Assembly (NCBI GenBank): GCA_017937095.1
Contig: JAGBEG010000007.1
Span: 124,001-188,000 of the forward strand
Source of the DNA: Roseburia sp.
Lineage (GTDB): Bacteria > Bacillota > Clostridia > Lachnospirales > Lachnospiraceae
DNA: 64,000 bases
Direction of reading: 5' to 3'
The stretch's first letter is position 1. Each line of letters starts with the position of its first letter. Below are positions 15,782 through 24,568 of this stretch, in pieces. The position numbers and the translations under genes were made by a program. Below the pieces are notes generated by a model that made no database searches, was not told where the DNA came from, and was given only the letters and a program-made list of their open reading frames with translations.

Positions 15782-17470
15782 ATGGAAAATGAAAATGTCT
15801 CAAAGAATTTTATTGAACAGATGATTGATAAGGACATAGAGGAGGGGCATTGCAAAGTCGTTCACACCAGATTTCCGCCGGAACCGAATGGCTATCTGCA
15901 CATTGGACATGCGAAGTCCATTCTTTTGAATTACGGGCTGGCGCAGAAGTATGGCGGAAAGTTCAATCTCAGATTTGACGATACGAACCCGACGAAGGAG
16001 AAGACGGAATTTGTCGAGGCGATTATCGAGGATATCAAGTGGCTTGGAGCGGACTGGGAGGACAGGCTCTTTTTTGCATCGGATTATTTCGACCAGATGT
16101 ATGAGGGAGCGGTAAAGCTTATCAAAAAGGGCAAGGCGTATGTATCCGATCTCTCTGCGGACGAGATCAGAGAGTATCGCGGAACGCTCACTGAGCCGGG
16201 AAAGGAAGACCCTTACAGCACGAGGAGCATCGAAGAGAACCTAAAGCTTTTCGAGGAAATGAAGGACGGAAAGTATGCGGACGGCGAGAAGGTGCTCCGC
16301 GCCAGAATCGACATGGCGTCTTCCAATATCAATATGAGAGATCCGGTCATCTACCGTGTGGCGCATATGACGCATCACAGAACCGGAGACAAATGGTGCA
16401 TTTACCCGATGTACGATTATGCGCATCCCATCGAGGATGCGATTGAGGGAGTGACGCATTCGATCTGTACGCTGGAGTTTGAGGATCACAGACCGCTCTA
16501 CGACTGGGTGATTGCTGAGGTCGGCGCGGATATGCGTCCGGATAAGGACGATATGGCGCCAAGGCAGATTGAGTTCGCAAAGCTTTATCTTACTAACGTA
16601 GTAACCGGAAAGCGCTATATCAAGCGTCTGGTGGAGGAAGGCATCGTAGACGGCTGGGACGATCCGCGTCTGGTATCGATCGCTGCGCTTCGCAGAAGAG
16701 GCTTTACGCCGGAGTCGCTTAAGCTGTTCGTGGATCTGTGTGGTATCTCCAAGGCGAACAGTTCCGTGGATTATGCGATGCTTGAGTACTGTATCCGCGA
16801 GGATCTTAAGATGAAGAAATCCCGCATGATGGCAGTGCTTGACCCGGTGAAGGTCATCATTGACAATTATCCCGAGGGGCAGACGGAATATCTTCCGGTC
16901 GTCAACAACCTCGAGAACGAGGCGCTTGGCACGCGTGAGGTCCCGTTTTCCAGAGAGCTTTATATCGAGAGAGAGGATTTCATGGAGGAGCCGCCGAAGA
17001 AGTATTTCCGTATGTTCCCGGGCAATGAAGTGCGCCTGATGAATGCATATTTTGTGACCTGCAACAGCTTTGAGAAGGATGAGAACGGTAAGGTGACGGT
17101 CATCCATTGTACCTACGATCCGGCGTCGAAGGGCGGCAACAGCCCGGACGGCAGAAAGGTAAAGGGCACGATTCACTGGGTGGATGCGGCGCACGCGATC
17201 AATGCGACCGTGCGGCTGTATGAGAATATCGTGGATGAGGAGAAGGGTGTATACAATGAGGACGGCAGCCTGAATCTGAATCCCAATTCGCTTACGGTAC
17301 TTGAGAATTGTATGGTGGAGGAGAACCTTGCGGGAGCGAAGGCATATGACAGCTTCCAGTTCGTGAGACAGGGCTTCTTTAATGTGGATGCGAAGGATTC
17401 TGCGCCGGAGCATCTGGTGTTCAACCGGATTGTCTCGCTGAAGAGTTCCTTCAAACTGCCAACAGCGTAA
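15782..17470 (+). CDS. glnS: Glutaminyl-tRNA synthetase
   Basis: Charges tRNA-Gln with glutamine in the cytoplasm. A class I synthetase: the HIGH motif is in [12 protein letters not shown] (about residues 35-46). The catalytic Rossmann fold with [10 protein letters not shown] follows, then the beta-barrel anticodon-binding domains (about 350-555). The 562-residue length is usual for bacterial GlnRS, without the YqeY fusion seen in some relatives. The KMSKS loop is degenerate: where the E. coli enzyme has VMSKRK this one has VTGKRY, keeping the Lys-Arg pair. It starts behind a strong GAGGAGG and is followed 40 bases later by the DUF2225 gene. Confidence 0.96.
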   Translation: MENENVSKNFIEQMIDKDIEEGHCKVVHTRFPPEPNGYLHIGHAKSILLNYGLAQKYGGKFNLRFDDTNPTKEKTEFVEAIIEDIKWLGADWEDRLFFASDYFDQMYEGAVKLIKKGKAYVSDLSADEIREYRGTLTEPGKEDPYSTRSIEENLKLFEEMKDGKYADGEKVLRARIDMASSNINMRDPVIYRVAHMTHHRTGDKWCIYPMYDYAHPIEDAIEGVTHSICTLEFEDHRPLYDWVIAEVGADMRPDKDDMAPRQIEFAKLYLTNVVTGKRYIKRLVEEGIVDGWDDPRLVSIAALRRRGFTPESLKLFVDLCGISKANSSVDYAMLEYCIREDLKMKKSRMMAVLDPVKVIIDNYPEGQTEYLPVVNNLENEALGTREVPFSRELYIEREDFMEEPPKKYFRMFPGNEVRLMNAYFVTCNSFEKDENGKVTVIHCTYDPASKGGNSPDGRKVKGTIHWVDAAHAINATVRLYENIVDEEKGVYNEDGSLNLNPNSLTVLENCMVEENLAGAKAYDSFQFVRQGFFNVDAKDSAPEHLVFNRIVSLKSSFKLPTA

Positions 17471-17510
17471 GCCGCTTATACATTTCGGGAGAAGACAAGG
17501 AGGAATATCT

Positions 17511-18359
17511 ATGAATTTATTATCTGGATTGGAAAAATTCGGTTTAAAGGCGGAGGATACGACGAACCTTTTTGAGGAAGAGAAGAAGACGACGGTGGCT
17601 GCTGACGGAACGAAGAAGGAGGCGGTGCAGGACGAGAACAGCTTTCTTCTGGACAAGGCAATCCGCTGTACCGTATGTGATAAAGTATTCAAGGCGAAGA
17701 TGATCAAGAGCGGACGCCTTAAGAGACTGGAATCTGACCGGGATCTGCGCCCGCGTTATGACGGAATCGACACACTGAAATACAGCGTCATTTCCTGCCC
17801 GTATTGCGGTTATACGGCAATCAACCGCTATTTTGAGCATCTTTCTTCTATGCAGGTGAAGATGATCAAGGAGCAGGTCTGCATGAAGTTCAAGCCGGAC
17901 GGAAGTGTGGAACCGACGCTGATCGATTATGATACGGCGATCGAGCGCTATAAGCTGTCTCTTTTTAATACGATTGTAAAGAAGGGCAAGACGAGTGAGA
18001 AGGCGTATACCTGTCTGAATCTTGCATGGCTTTTCCGCGGCAAGGCAGAGACTTTGGATCCGTCGGCGGAACAGGAGATCAAGGAGTGTAAGGAGCAGGA
18101 GGAAGCATTCTACGCGCAGGCGTTTGAAGGGCTTACCAAGGCAGTCTCCACTGAGACTTATCCGATTTGCGGTATGGATGAGTGCACGATGGACTATCTG
18201 CTTGCAACGATGGCATATCATTATAAGAAATATGATGTGGCGTCAAAATGTATCGCACGAATCATGCAGTCGGCAGCGGCGTCCAAGAAGATGAAGGACC
18301 GCGCATACGAATTGAAGGAACAGATCGTAGCAGAGATTAAGAAGACCAAGCAGCAGTAA
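17511..18359 (+). CDS. DUF2225 family zinc-ribbon protein
   Basis: Cytoplasmic protein of unknown function found widely in Firmicutes. The 282-residue chain has a zinc-ribbon-like pair of cysteine knuckles, CTVCDKVF (about 53-60) and CPYCGY (about 97-102). These are followed by an all-helical, TPR-like second half (about 140-280) with helix pairs such as AYTCLNLAWLFRGKAE. AAGGAGGAATATCT precedes the ATG. It lies between glnS and the MocR gene on the same strand, and its stop shares a base with that gene's start. The sequence gives no clue to its substrate. Confidence 0.85.
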   Translation: MNLLSGLEKFGLKAEDTTNLFEEEKKTTVAADGTKKEAVQDENSFLLDKAIRCTVCDKVFKAKMIKSGRLKRLESDRDLRPRYDGIDTLKYSVISCPYCGYTAINRYFEHLSSMQVKMIKEQVCMKFKPDGSVEPTLIDYDTAIERYKLSLFNTIVKKGKTSEKAYTCLNLAWLFRGKAETLDPSAEQEIKECKEQEEAFYAQAFEGLTKAVSTETYPICGMDECTMDYLLATMAYHYKKYDVASKCIARIMQSAAASKKMKDRAYELKEQIVAEIKKTKQQ

Positions 18360-19867
18360 TGATAGAGATAATGATTGATTTGCAGGGGGGAGCGAAAGCT
18401 CCCCTCTATGAGAAAATATATGAACATATCAAGCGTGAAATTGTGGGGGGCAAGATTGCAACGGGAGAAAAACTGCCCTCCACACGCCGTTTGGCGGGAA
18501 ATCTCGCGGTGAGCAGAAGCACCGTAGAGATGGCTTATGACCAGCTCCTGGCAGAGGGGTATATTCAGTCCCAACCCTGTCGGGGGTTTTTTGTATGCGA
18601 TATTGCACAGTTATATCGTCTCGGGACAGCGGATATGCAGACTCCGGCAGAAGAGGAGCGGGAGAGCGGGGAAGCCTGTGAGGTGGATTTTTCCCCGTAT
18701 GCCATCGACACAGGAAGCTTTCCGTATAACATCTGGCGCAAGATCAGCAGAAATGTACTGATGGATGACAGGGAGGAATTGCTCCTCGCCGGGGACGGAC
18801 AGGGAGAATACGGGCTGCGCAGTGAGATTGCAGGCTATCTTCATCAGGCGCGCGGCGTCAACTGTAGTCCATCCGATGTGATTCTTGGGGCGGGAAATGA
18901 ATATCTGGAAATTCTGCTCGCACAGCTTCTGGGAGGAGAGCGGACGATACTGATGGAGAATCCGGGATATCCGCAGGCATACCGTACCTTTTGCAATATG
19001 GGGTATCAGGTGAAGACGGTCGCCGCCACGGAGCAGGGATTAAATGTGCAGACTGTGCGTGACGTATCGCCGGAGCTTGTCTATATCATGCCTTCGCATC
19101 AGTTCCCGCTGGGGTCGGTCATGCCGCTTAAGGCGCGTCTGGAACTGCTTGCATGGGCGGCAGAGAAACCAGAGCGTTATCTGATCGAGGACGACCACGA
19201 CAGTGAGTACCGTTACCGCGGAAAGCCGATCCCGTCGCTTCAAAGCGTGGATGGGCAGGGCAAGGTGATTTATCTGGGGACTTTTTCCAAGAGCATTGCG
19301 CCTTCGCTTCGTATCAGCTACATGGTGTTGCCGCCGCAGTTGATGGAGCGTTACCGGGAAAATTGCGGTTTCTATTCGACGACGGTGCCGCGTATGCTTC
19401 AGGACATCCTGAAGGAATTTATCCGGGACGGACATTTTGAACGTCATCTGAATAAGATGAGAGGCGTTTACCGCAGCCGTCACGATTTCCTGCTCGGGGA
19501 ATTAAAAAAACGCGGCTGGGTCAGGAAGGTCAGCGGCGATCATGCAGGATTGCATGTGCTGGTGGAGGTGGATACGACGCTTACAGAGGAAGAACTCTGC
19601 AAAAGGGCGCGCATGCAGGGCGTCGCGGTTTCGGGCTTGAAGGAATATGAACTGGAACGTGCCAAGGCAGATACGGAAGTTGTTTTAGAAAGAACGCAGA
19701 TAAGCGGGGAAGCGGCTGCCAAAAGAGGAGCGGGAAGCAAAGAGGGGGGAAGGAGCGGAGGCTTTCCGGTGCTTCTGCTCGGATACGGAAAGCTCACAGA
19801 GCCGGAGATCGCGAAGGGACTTGAGGTGCTGGATGCTGTCTGCGACAGCCGCCATGCGGACTTTTGA
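18359..19867 (+). CDS. MocR/PdxR-type GntR regulator with aminotransferase domain
   Basis: Transcription regulator built from an N-terminal GntR winged helix (about 10-80: PLYEKIYEHIKREIVGG, LPSTRRLAGNLAVSRSTVE) and a C-terminal fold-I aminotransferase domain. The PLP lysine is in YLGTFSKSIAPSLR. Family members sense PLP or amino compounds such as GABA and switch vitamin B6 or amino-acid genes. The start (ATG at 18359, one base inside the previous stop) has no good Shine-Dalgarno sequence, so translation may depend on coupling; ATG 18371 is an alternative. A Lys/Gly/Ser-rich insertion (ISGEAAAKRGAGSKEGG) interrupts the C-terminal subdomain. Its targets are not evident nearby. Confidence 0.9.
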   Translation: MIEIMIDLQGGAKAPLYEKIYEHIKREIVGGKIATGEKLPSTRRLAGNLAVSRSTVEMAYDQLLAEGYIQSQPCRGFFVCDIAQLYRLGTADMQTPAEEERESGEACEVDFSPYAIDTGSFPYNIWRKISRNVLMDDREELLLAGDGQGEYGLRSEIAGYLHQARGVNCSPSDVILGAGNEYLEILLAQLLGGERTILMENPGYPQAYRTFCNMGYQVKTVAATEQGLNVQTVRDVSPELVYIMPSHQFPLGSVMPLKARLELLAWAAEKPERYLIEDDHDSEYRYRGKPIPSLQSVDGQGKVIYLGTFSKSIAPSLRISYMVLPPQLMERYRENCGFYSTTVPRMLQDILKEFIRDGHFERHLNKMRGVYRSRHDFLLGELKKRGWVRKVSGDHAGLHVLVEVDTTLTEEELCKRARMQGVAVSGLKEYELERAKADTEVVLERTQISGEAAAKRGAGSKEGGRSGGFPVLLLGYGKLTEPEIAKGLEVLDAVCDSRHADF

Positions 19868-19923
19868 TTCCGTAGGAAGCATTGCTTTGATATGTTACAA
19901 CAACATGACATTTTCTGCAGAGT

Positions 19924-19960
19924 AAAAACTCCGGATCGTTTGAGACGAACCGGAGTTTTG
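19924..19960. terminator. Bidirectional terminator between MocR gene and argG
   Basis: The hairpin ACTCCGG..TCGT with ACGA..CCGGAGT is flanked by AAAAA on the left and TTTT on the right. It can serve the plus-strand MocR gene and the minus-strand argG gene that ends at 19992. Confidence 0.8.
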
Positions 19961-19991
19961 TGTACTTTGTTATTGTGCAAAAAGCGGTGAT

Positions 19992-21221
19992 TTATTCGTA
20001 CTTATTCTTCTCGCCGATTTCCTGCATACGCATTGCACGGACCTTAAGCGGCAGACCGAACAGGGTGATAAATCCGGCTGCGTCGTGGTGATCGTAGAGA
20101 TCTCCGGTCGTAAAGCTTGCTAAGGACTCGCTGTAGAGTGAGTACGGGGAAGTTGTGCCTGCCTTGATGATGTTGCCCTTGTAGAGCTTGAACTTTACTT
20201 CGCCGGTCACATATTCCTGTGTGGAGGTTACGAAAGCTCTCACTGCGTCGCAGAGCGGCGTGTACCATTTTCCTTCGTAGACGATCTGCGCGAGCTTGTT
20301 GCCCATATCCTTCTTGACCTCCATGGTAGCGCGGTCTAATACCAGCTCCTCGAGCTGCTGATGCGCCTCCATGAGGATTGTTCCGCCCGGAGTCTCATAA
20401 ACGCCGCGGGACTTCATTCCGACAACACGGTTCTCAACGATGTCGATGATGCCGATGCCGTGCTTGCCGCCGAGGCGGTTCAGCTCGCGGATGATATCGG
20501 AGACCTTCATCTTCTTGCCGTTGACGGAGGTAGGAACACCCTTCTCAAAGGTCATGGTCACATACTCGCCCTCTTCCGGAGCTTTCTCCGGGGATACGCC
20601 AAGGACTAACAGATGATCGTAATTCGGTTCGCATGCCGGATCTTCAAGCTCAAGACCTTCATGGCTGATGTGCCAGATGTTGCGGTCGCGGCTGTAGCTG
20701 GAGTCTGCGGAGAACGGAAGATCGATGCCGTGCGCCTTGCAGTATGCAATCTCGGACTCGCGGGAATCCATCGTCCACTTGTCGTCTCTCCATGCTGCGA
20801 TGATCTTAAGATCAGGAGCAAGAGCCTTGATGGCAAGCTCGAAGCGAATCTGGTCATTTCCTTTTCCGGTAGCGCCGTGGCAGATTGCGGTAGCGCCTTC
20901 TTTTCTTGCAATCTCGACCAGCTTCTTGCCGATTAACGGGCGTGCCATGGAGGTACCGAGCAGATACTTGTTCTCGTATACGGCATTTGCCTGAACGCAC
21001 GGCATAATGTAATCCTCGCAGAATTCGTCGATAATGTCTACGATGTATAACTTGGAAGCGCCGCAGGAGATGGCTCTCTCCTCAAGACCGTCCAGTTCCT
21101 CCTCCTGACCGCAGTCGATACAGCAGCAGATAACTTCGTAATCGTAATTCTCCTTTAACCATGGGATGATGGCGGTCGTGTCCAGTCCGCCGGAGTAAGC
21201 TAAGATAACTTTTTCTTTCAT
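19992..21221 (-). CDS. argG: Argininosuccinate synthase
   Basis: Joins citrulline and aspartate with ATP to make argininosuccinate, the penultimate step of arginine synthesis. The N-terminal ATP-pyrophosphatase loop [15 protein letters not shown] (about 8-22) and the family blocks [14 protein letters not shown] and [14 protein letters not shown] are present. At 409 residues it has standard length. ATG 21221 follows AAAGGAC; the longer open frame to 21281 has no support. It is transcribed away from the argC operon, with a sigma-A promoter at 21306-21334 and an ArgR-box-like operator about 20 bases upstream of its -35. No argH lies beside it in this window. Confidence 0.97.
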   Translation of the reverse strand: MKEKVILAYSGGLDTTAIIPWLKENYDYEVICCCIDCGQEEELDGLEERAISCGASKLYIVDIIDEFCEDYIMPCVQANAVYENKYLLGTSMARPLIGKKLVEIARKEGATAICHGATGKGNDQIRFELAIKALAPDLKIIAAWRDDKWTMDSRESEIAYCKAHGIDLPFSADSSYSRDRNIWHISHEGLELEDPACEPNYDHLLVLGVSPEKAPEEGEYVTMTFEKGVPTSVNGKKMKVSDIIRELNRLGGKHGIGIIDIVENRVVGMKSRGVYETPGGTILMEAHQQLEELVLDRATMEVKKDMGNKLAQIVYEGKWYTPLCDAVRAFVTSTQEYVTGEVKFKLYKGNIIKAGTTSPYSLYSESLASFTTGDLYDHHDAAGFITLFGLPLKVRAMRMQEIGEKNKYE

Positions 21222-21305
21222 GGGAAACGTCCTTTCTTTGTATAATTGCGGTTCGTACCGGCACAATCTGTCGCAGTGCACGCGTCCGAATCACTGACTG
21301 CAATC

Positions 21306-21334
21306 AATATACAACAAATGCCGTGGAAAAGCAA
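21306..21334 (-). promoter_or_regulatory. Sigma-A promoter of argG
   Basis: On the minus strand TTGCTT (21334-21329) and TATATT (21311-21306) are separated by exactly 17 bases. It drives argG, which starts about 85 bases downstream. Confidence 0.65.
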
Positions 21335-21356
21335 GTGAAAAAATATACATATTTGG

Positions 21357-21370
21357 TGAATGAAAATGCA
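21357..21370. promoter_or_regulatory. ArgR-box-like operator 1
   Basis: TGAATGAAAATGCA matches 12 of 14 positions of the ArgR consensus TGAATWWWWATTCA. It sits upstream of both arginine promoters. Confidence 0.55.
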
Positions 21371-21474
21371 CAAACATGTGCAAAGATGACAGAAGCGGTC
21401 TGCAGCGGGCATATAATATAGGGAATAGAAAATTATATTTCGGGAAAATCTTTGTATAAAAAGAAAAACAGGTA

Positions 21475-21503
21475 TTGCATAAAAAGATGAATGGATGTAT
21501 AAT
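21475..21503 (+). promoter_or_regulatory. Sigma-A promoter of the argC operon
   Basis: TTGCAT (21475-21480) and a perfect TATAAT (21498-21503) are 17 bases apart. The hexamers fall inside an inverted repeat (TTGCATAA 21475-21482 with TTATGCAA 21503-21510). Confidence 0.75.
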
Positions 21504-21509
21504 TATGCA
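21496..21509. promoter_or_regulatory. ArgR-box-like operator 2, overlapping the -10
   Basis: TGTATAATTATGCA matches 12 of 14 positions of the ArgR consensus and contains the argC -10 hexamer, so binding would block RNA polymerase directly. Confidence 0.6.
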
Positions 21510-21602
21510 AAAATATTTCCCGGAAATTTACAAAAAGGGCTTTACTATGGCAGAGAGGTAGACTAATATAATAAGGATAGAATACGAAAGGCGGATGAAA
21601 CG

Positions 21603-22658
21603 ATGATAAAAGCAGGAATTATCGGCGCGACCGGATATGCAGGCAATGAGCTGGTGCGTCTTCTGATGGGACATAAAGAGGTAGAGATTAAATGGTACGG
21701 TTCGAGAAGCTACATTGATGAGAAGTATGCCAATGTTTACCGGAATATGTTTGAGATTGTGGACGGCGTGTGTCTGGATGACAATATGGAAGCTCTGGCA
21801 GAGCAGGTGGATGTCATTTTCACGGCGACGCCGCAGGGCTTTTTGGCAGGCGTGCTGACAGAGGAGATTTTACAGAAGACGAAGATCATCGATCTGTCCG
21901 CGGATTTCCGCATCAAGGATGTGGCTACATATGAGAAGTGGTATAAGCTTGAGCACAAGAGCCCGCAGTTCATTGAGGAAGCGGTCTACGGGCTCTGCGA
22001 GGTGAACCGGGAGAAGGTGCGGGGCGCGCGTCTGGTGGCAAATCCGGGCTGTTATACGACCTGTTCGATTCTGACAGCATATCCGCTTGTTGCGGAGGGG
22101 CTGATCGATCCGAATACATTGATTATCGATGCAAAGTCGGGCACTTCAGGCGCGGGGCGCGGCGCGAAGCTGCCGAACCTCTTCTGCGAGGTCAACGAGA
22201 ATATGAAGGCTTACGGCGTGACGAACCACAGACATACGCCGGAGATCGAGGAACAGCTTGGCTACGCGGCGGGGAAAGAGGTCACGATCAATTTCACGCC
22301 GCATCTGGTGCCGATGAACCGAGGAATCTTAGCGACAGAGTATGCGGCGCTTGTCCGCAAGGCGGATGGAAGCCTTCCGGCTTATGAGGAAGTAAAGGCG
22401 GTCTATGACAAATATTACGCGAAAGAGAAGTTCGTCCGCGTATTGGAGAAGGACGTCTGCCCGGAGACGAAGTGGGTCGAGGGAAGCAACTATGTGGATA
22501 TCGGCTTTAAGATTGATGAGCGCACCGGAAGAATCGTTATGATGGGAGCGCTGGACAATCTCGTGAAGGGAGCCGCAGGACAGGCGGTGCAGAACATGAA
22601 TCTGCTGTTCGGCTTTGACGAGGCAGAAGGACTGAACCTTGTACCGATGTTCCCGTAG
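21603..22658 (+). CDS. argC: N-acetyl-gamma-glutamyl-phosphate reductase
   Basis: Reduces N-acetylglutamyl phosphate to the semialdehyde with NADPH, the third step of ornithine/arginine synthesis. The N-terminal dinucleotide-binding loop GIIGATGYAGNEL (about 5-17), the catalytic cysteine in VANPGCYTTCS (about 150) and the late histidine in GVTNHRHTPEIEE identify it. The 351-residue length is typical of the long form. AAAGGCGG precedes the ATG. It is the first gene of the argC-GNAT-argJ-argB-argD operon, and its stop codon lies at the very edge of the structured element at 22656-22790. Confidence 0.97.
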   Translation: MIKAGIIGATGYAGNELVRLLMGHKEVEIKWYGSRSYIDEKYANVYRNMFEIVDGVCLDDNMEALAEQVDVIFTATPQGFLAGVLTEEILQKTKIIDLSADFRIKDVATYEKWYKLEHKSPQFIEEAVYGLCEVNREKVRGARLVANPGCYTTCSILTAYPLVAEGLIDPNTLIIDAKSGTSGAGRGAKLPNLFCEVNENMKAYGVTNHRHTPEIEEQLGYAAGKEVTINFTPHLVPMNRGILATEYAALVRKADGSLPAYEEVKAVYDKYYAKEKFVRVLEKDVCPETKWVEGSNYVDIGFKIDERTGRIVMMGALDNLVKGAAGQAVQNMNLLFGFDEAEGLNLVPMFP

Positions 22659-22790
22659 ACAATGAGTCGTGCCAAAGCAGTGGGAAACAGACCGGCTGCT
22701 TGCAGACGAGGCTGGTTCTGGCTGTTTTGATAGGACGAAGTCCGGGAGCAAGAGAGCATAGCTCCCTCGCGTGCACGACAGCAATAGTTA
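22656..22790 (+). ncRNA. Candidate structured RNA, copy 2
   Basis: The outer stem GTCGTGC (22666-22672) pairs perfectly with GCACGAC (22773-22779). Inside are a long imperfect hairpin (AAACAG 22685-22690 with CTGTTT 22722-22727, ACCGGC with GCTGGT), the block TTGATAGG (22727-22734), the mini-hairpin GGAC-GAA-GTCC (22733-22743) and GGGAGC (22744-22749) pairing with GCTCCC (22761-22766). The order, the shared single-stranded blocks and the differing but still paired stems match copy 1 at 9699-9840. Here it is intra-operonic, filling the gap between argC and the GNAT gene, with no promoter evident just upstream. Confidence 0.65.
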
Positions 22791-22813
22791 ATTACATAGA
22801 AAAGGGATTAGAG

Positions 22814-23275
22814 ATGGAAAATCAGGAAGTAATCATCCGTGTGATGACAATGGAGGATTTTGACGAGGTACATGCGCTCTGGATGGAGATTCATGGATTT
22901 GGAATACGAAGCATCGACGACTCAAGAGAGGGCGTGGAGCGTTTCATAAAGCGCAATCCTACGACGAGCATGGCGGCGGTCGCAGACGGCAGGATCGTGG
23001 GAGCGATTCTCTGCGGACACGATGGCAGACGCGGCTGTCTCTATCATGTCTGCGTGAAGGAGGAGTACCGCAAGCACGGAATCGGGCAGAAGCTGGTGTG
23101 CGCGTGTCTTGAAGCGTTAAAAAGCGAGCATATCAATAAGGTCAACCTGATCGCATTTAAGAAGAACGAGGTCGGGAACCGCTTCTGGCAGGGACTTGGC
23201 TGGACGTTCCGCGAAGATGTCAATTACTACGAATACATCACGAACGAAGAGAACGTGACGACTTATAACCCATAG
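22814..23275 (+). CDS. GNAT-family N-acetyltransferase in the arginine operon
   Basis: A 153-residue acetyl-CoA-dependent transferase of the GNAT fold. The acetyl-CoA loop lies in VKEEYRKHGIGQKLV (Arg/Gln-x-x-Gly-x-Gly/Ala pattern), with a following helix and the C-terminal FWQGLGWTFREDVNYYEY. It resembles small YpeA/RimI-like proteins. The ATG at 22814 follows AAGGGATTAG; longer open reading into the structured RNA is rejected. Its place between argC and argJ raises the possibility of an N-acetylglutamate-synthase-like role, although ArgJ can supply N-acetylglutamate itself. The substrate is unproven. Confidence 0.85.
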   Translation: MENQEVIIRVMTMEDFDEVHALWMEIHGFGIRSIDDSREGVERFIKRNPTTSMAAVADGRIVGAILCGHDGRRGCLYHVCVKEEYRKHGIGQKLVCACLEALKSEHINKVNLIAFKKNEVGNRFWQGLGWTFREDVNYYEYITNEENVTTYNP

Positions 23276-23299
23276 AAACGATGGAGGAACAAATCTTTT

Positions 23300-24523
23300 A
23301 TGAAACAGATCAAAGGCGGCGTGACCGCGGCAAAGGGTTTTAAAGCAGCCAGTACGGCGGCAGGAATCAAGTATCAGAACAGGCAGGATATGGCGATGAT
23401 CTACAGTGAGGTTCCCTGTGACGTGGCGGGGACTTTTACGAAGAATCTTGTAAAGGCTGCCCCGGTCAAATGGGACCAGCGCGTGGTATATGAGAGCAAA
23501 AAGGCACAGGCAGTCGTTGTCAACGCGGGAATCGCAAACGCGTGCACCGGAGAGGAAGGCATGGGCTACTGTAAGCAGACGGCAGAGAAGGTCGGCGAAC
23601 TCCTTGGCGTGCCGGAGGAACAGGTGCTTGTGGCGTCGACCGGAGTCATCGGCAAGCAGCTTCCCATCGACCGCATCTGCGCGGGAATTGAGGTAATGAT
23701 ACCTGCACTTCTCGGCGGCTATGAGAGCGGTCATGCGGCGGCGAAAGCCATCATGACGACTGACACGCATGAGAAGGAGGTCGCAGTGGAGGTCGAGCTT
23801 GGCGGTGCGACCGTGACGATTGGCGGCATGTGCAAGGGCTCGGGCATGATCCACCCGAATATGTGCACGATGTTAAGCTTTGTGACGACAGATGCGGCGA
23901 TTTCACAGGAGCTTTTGCTTGAGGCGCTGCAGGCGGATGTGGAGGACACCTACAACATGATTTCCGTGGACGGAGATACCTCGACGAACGATACCTGCGT
24001 GCTTCTGGCAAACGGCATGGCGGGCAATGCGAAGATCACAGAGAAGAATGAAGACTATGCGGCGTTCTGCAAAGCCCTGAATTTCATCAATGAGAGCCTT
24101 GCAAAGCAGATGGCGGGCGACGGAGAGGGTGCGACAGCGCTTTTTGAGGTAAAGGTCATCGGCGCAGAGACAAAGGAGCAGGCGAAGATTCTTAGCAAAT
24201 CCGTGATCACTTCCAGCCTCACGAAGGCGGCAATCTACGGACATGACGCGAACTGGGGAAGAATCCTTTGCGCCATGGGATATTCCGGCGCGTCTTTCGA
24301 CCCGGAGAAGGTCGATCTGTTCTTTGCGAGCGCGGCAGGAAAAATGCAGATTATAAAGGATGGCGTTGCGCTCGATTACAGCGAGGAAGAGGCGACGAAG
24401 ATTTTATCCGAGCCGGAAGTGACGGCAATCGCCGACGTTAAGATGGGCGACGCCACAGCGACGGCATGGGGCTGCGATCTGACGTATGACTACGTGAAAA
24501 TCAACGCAGATTATCGGTCATAG
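23300..24523 (+). CDS. argJ: Ornithine acetyltransferase / N-acetylglutamate synthase
   Basis: Transfers the acetyl group from N-acetylornithine to glutamate, recycling it, and in many bacteria also makes N-acetylglutamate from acetyl-CoA. The self-cleavage site and nucleophilic threonine lie in KAIMTTDTHEKEV (about residues 149-161), so the precursor should split into two chains. NAGIANACTGEEG and GNDTNDT-like ISVDGDTSTNDT blocks are present. The 407-residue length is normal. GATGGAGGAAC precedes the ATG at 23300. It stands between the GNAT and argB genes. Confidence 0.97.
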   Translation: MKQIKGGVTAAKGFKAASTAAGIKYQNRQDMAMIYSEVPCDVAGTFTKNLVKAAPVKWDQRVVYESKKAQAVVVNAGIANACTGEEGMGYCKQTAEKVGELLGVPEEQVLVASTGVIGKQLPIDRICAGIEVMIPALLGGYESGHAAAKAIMTTDTHEKEVAVEVELGGATVTIGGMCKGSGMIHPNMCTMLSFVTTDAAISQELLLEALQADVEDTYNMISVDGDTSTNDTCVLLANGMAGNAKITEKNEDYAAFCKALNFINESLAKQMAGDGEGATALFEVKVIGAETKEQAKILSKSVITSSLTKAAIYGHDANWGRILCAMGYSGASFDPEKVDLFFASAAGKMQIIKDGVALDYSEEEATKILSEPEVTAIADVKMGDATATAWGCDLTYDYVKINADYRS

Positions 24524-24568
24524 GGTGAGAATGTGAGCACTGCTTACAATGACAAGGAGATTAGAATT

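Larger units (their letters stand above)
21222..21602. other. 381-base divergent control region of the arginine genes
   Basis: The gap between argG and argC holds the argG promoter (minus strand, 21306-21334), a first ArgR-box-like palindrome (21357-21370), and the argC promoter (21475-21503) with a second box over its -10 (21496-21509). A leader of about 90 bases ends in AAAGGCGG before the argC ATG. No gene is apparent. Confidence 0.75.

Noticed and set aside
16241-17707. Long open frame (488 codons) antisense to glnS and the DUF2225 gene
   Set aside because: Biased composition (His/Arg/Leu rich), no ribosome-binding site and no family resemblance; it mirrors the codon pattern of the sense genes.
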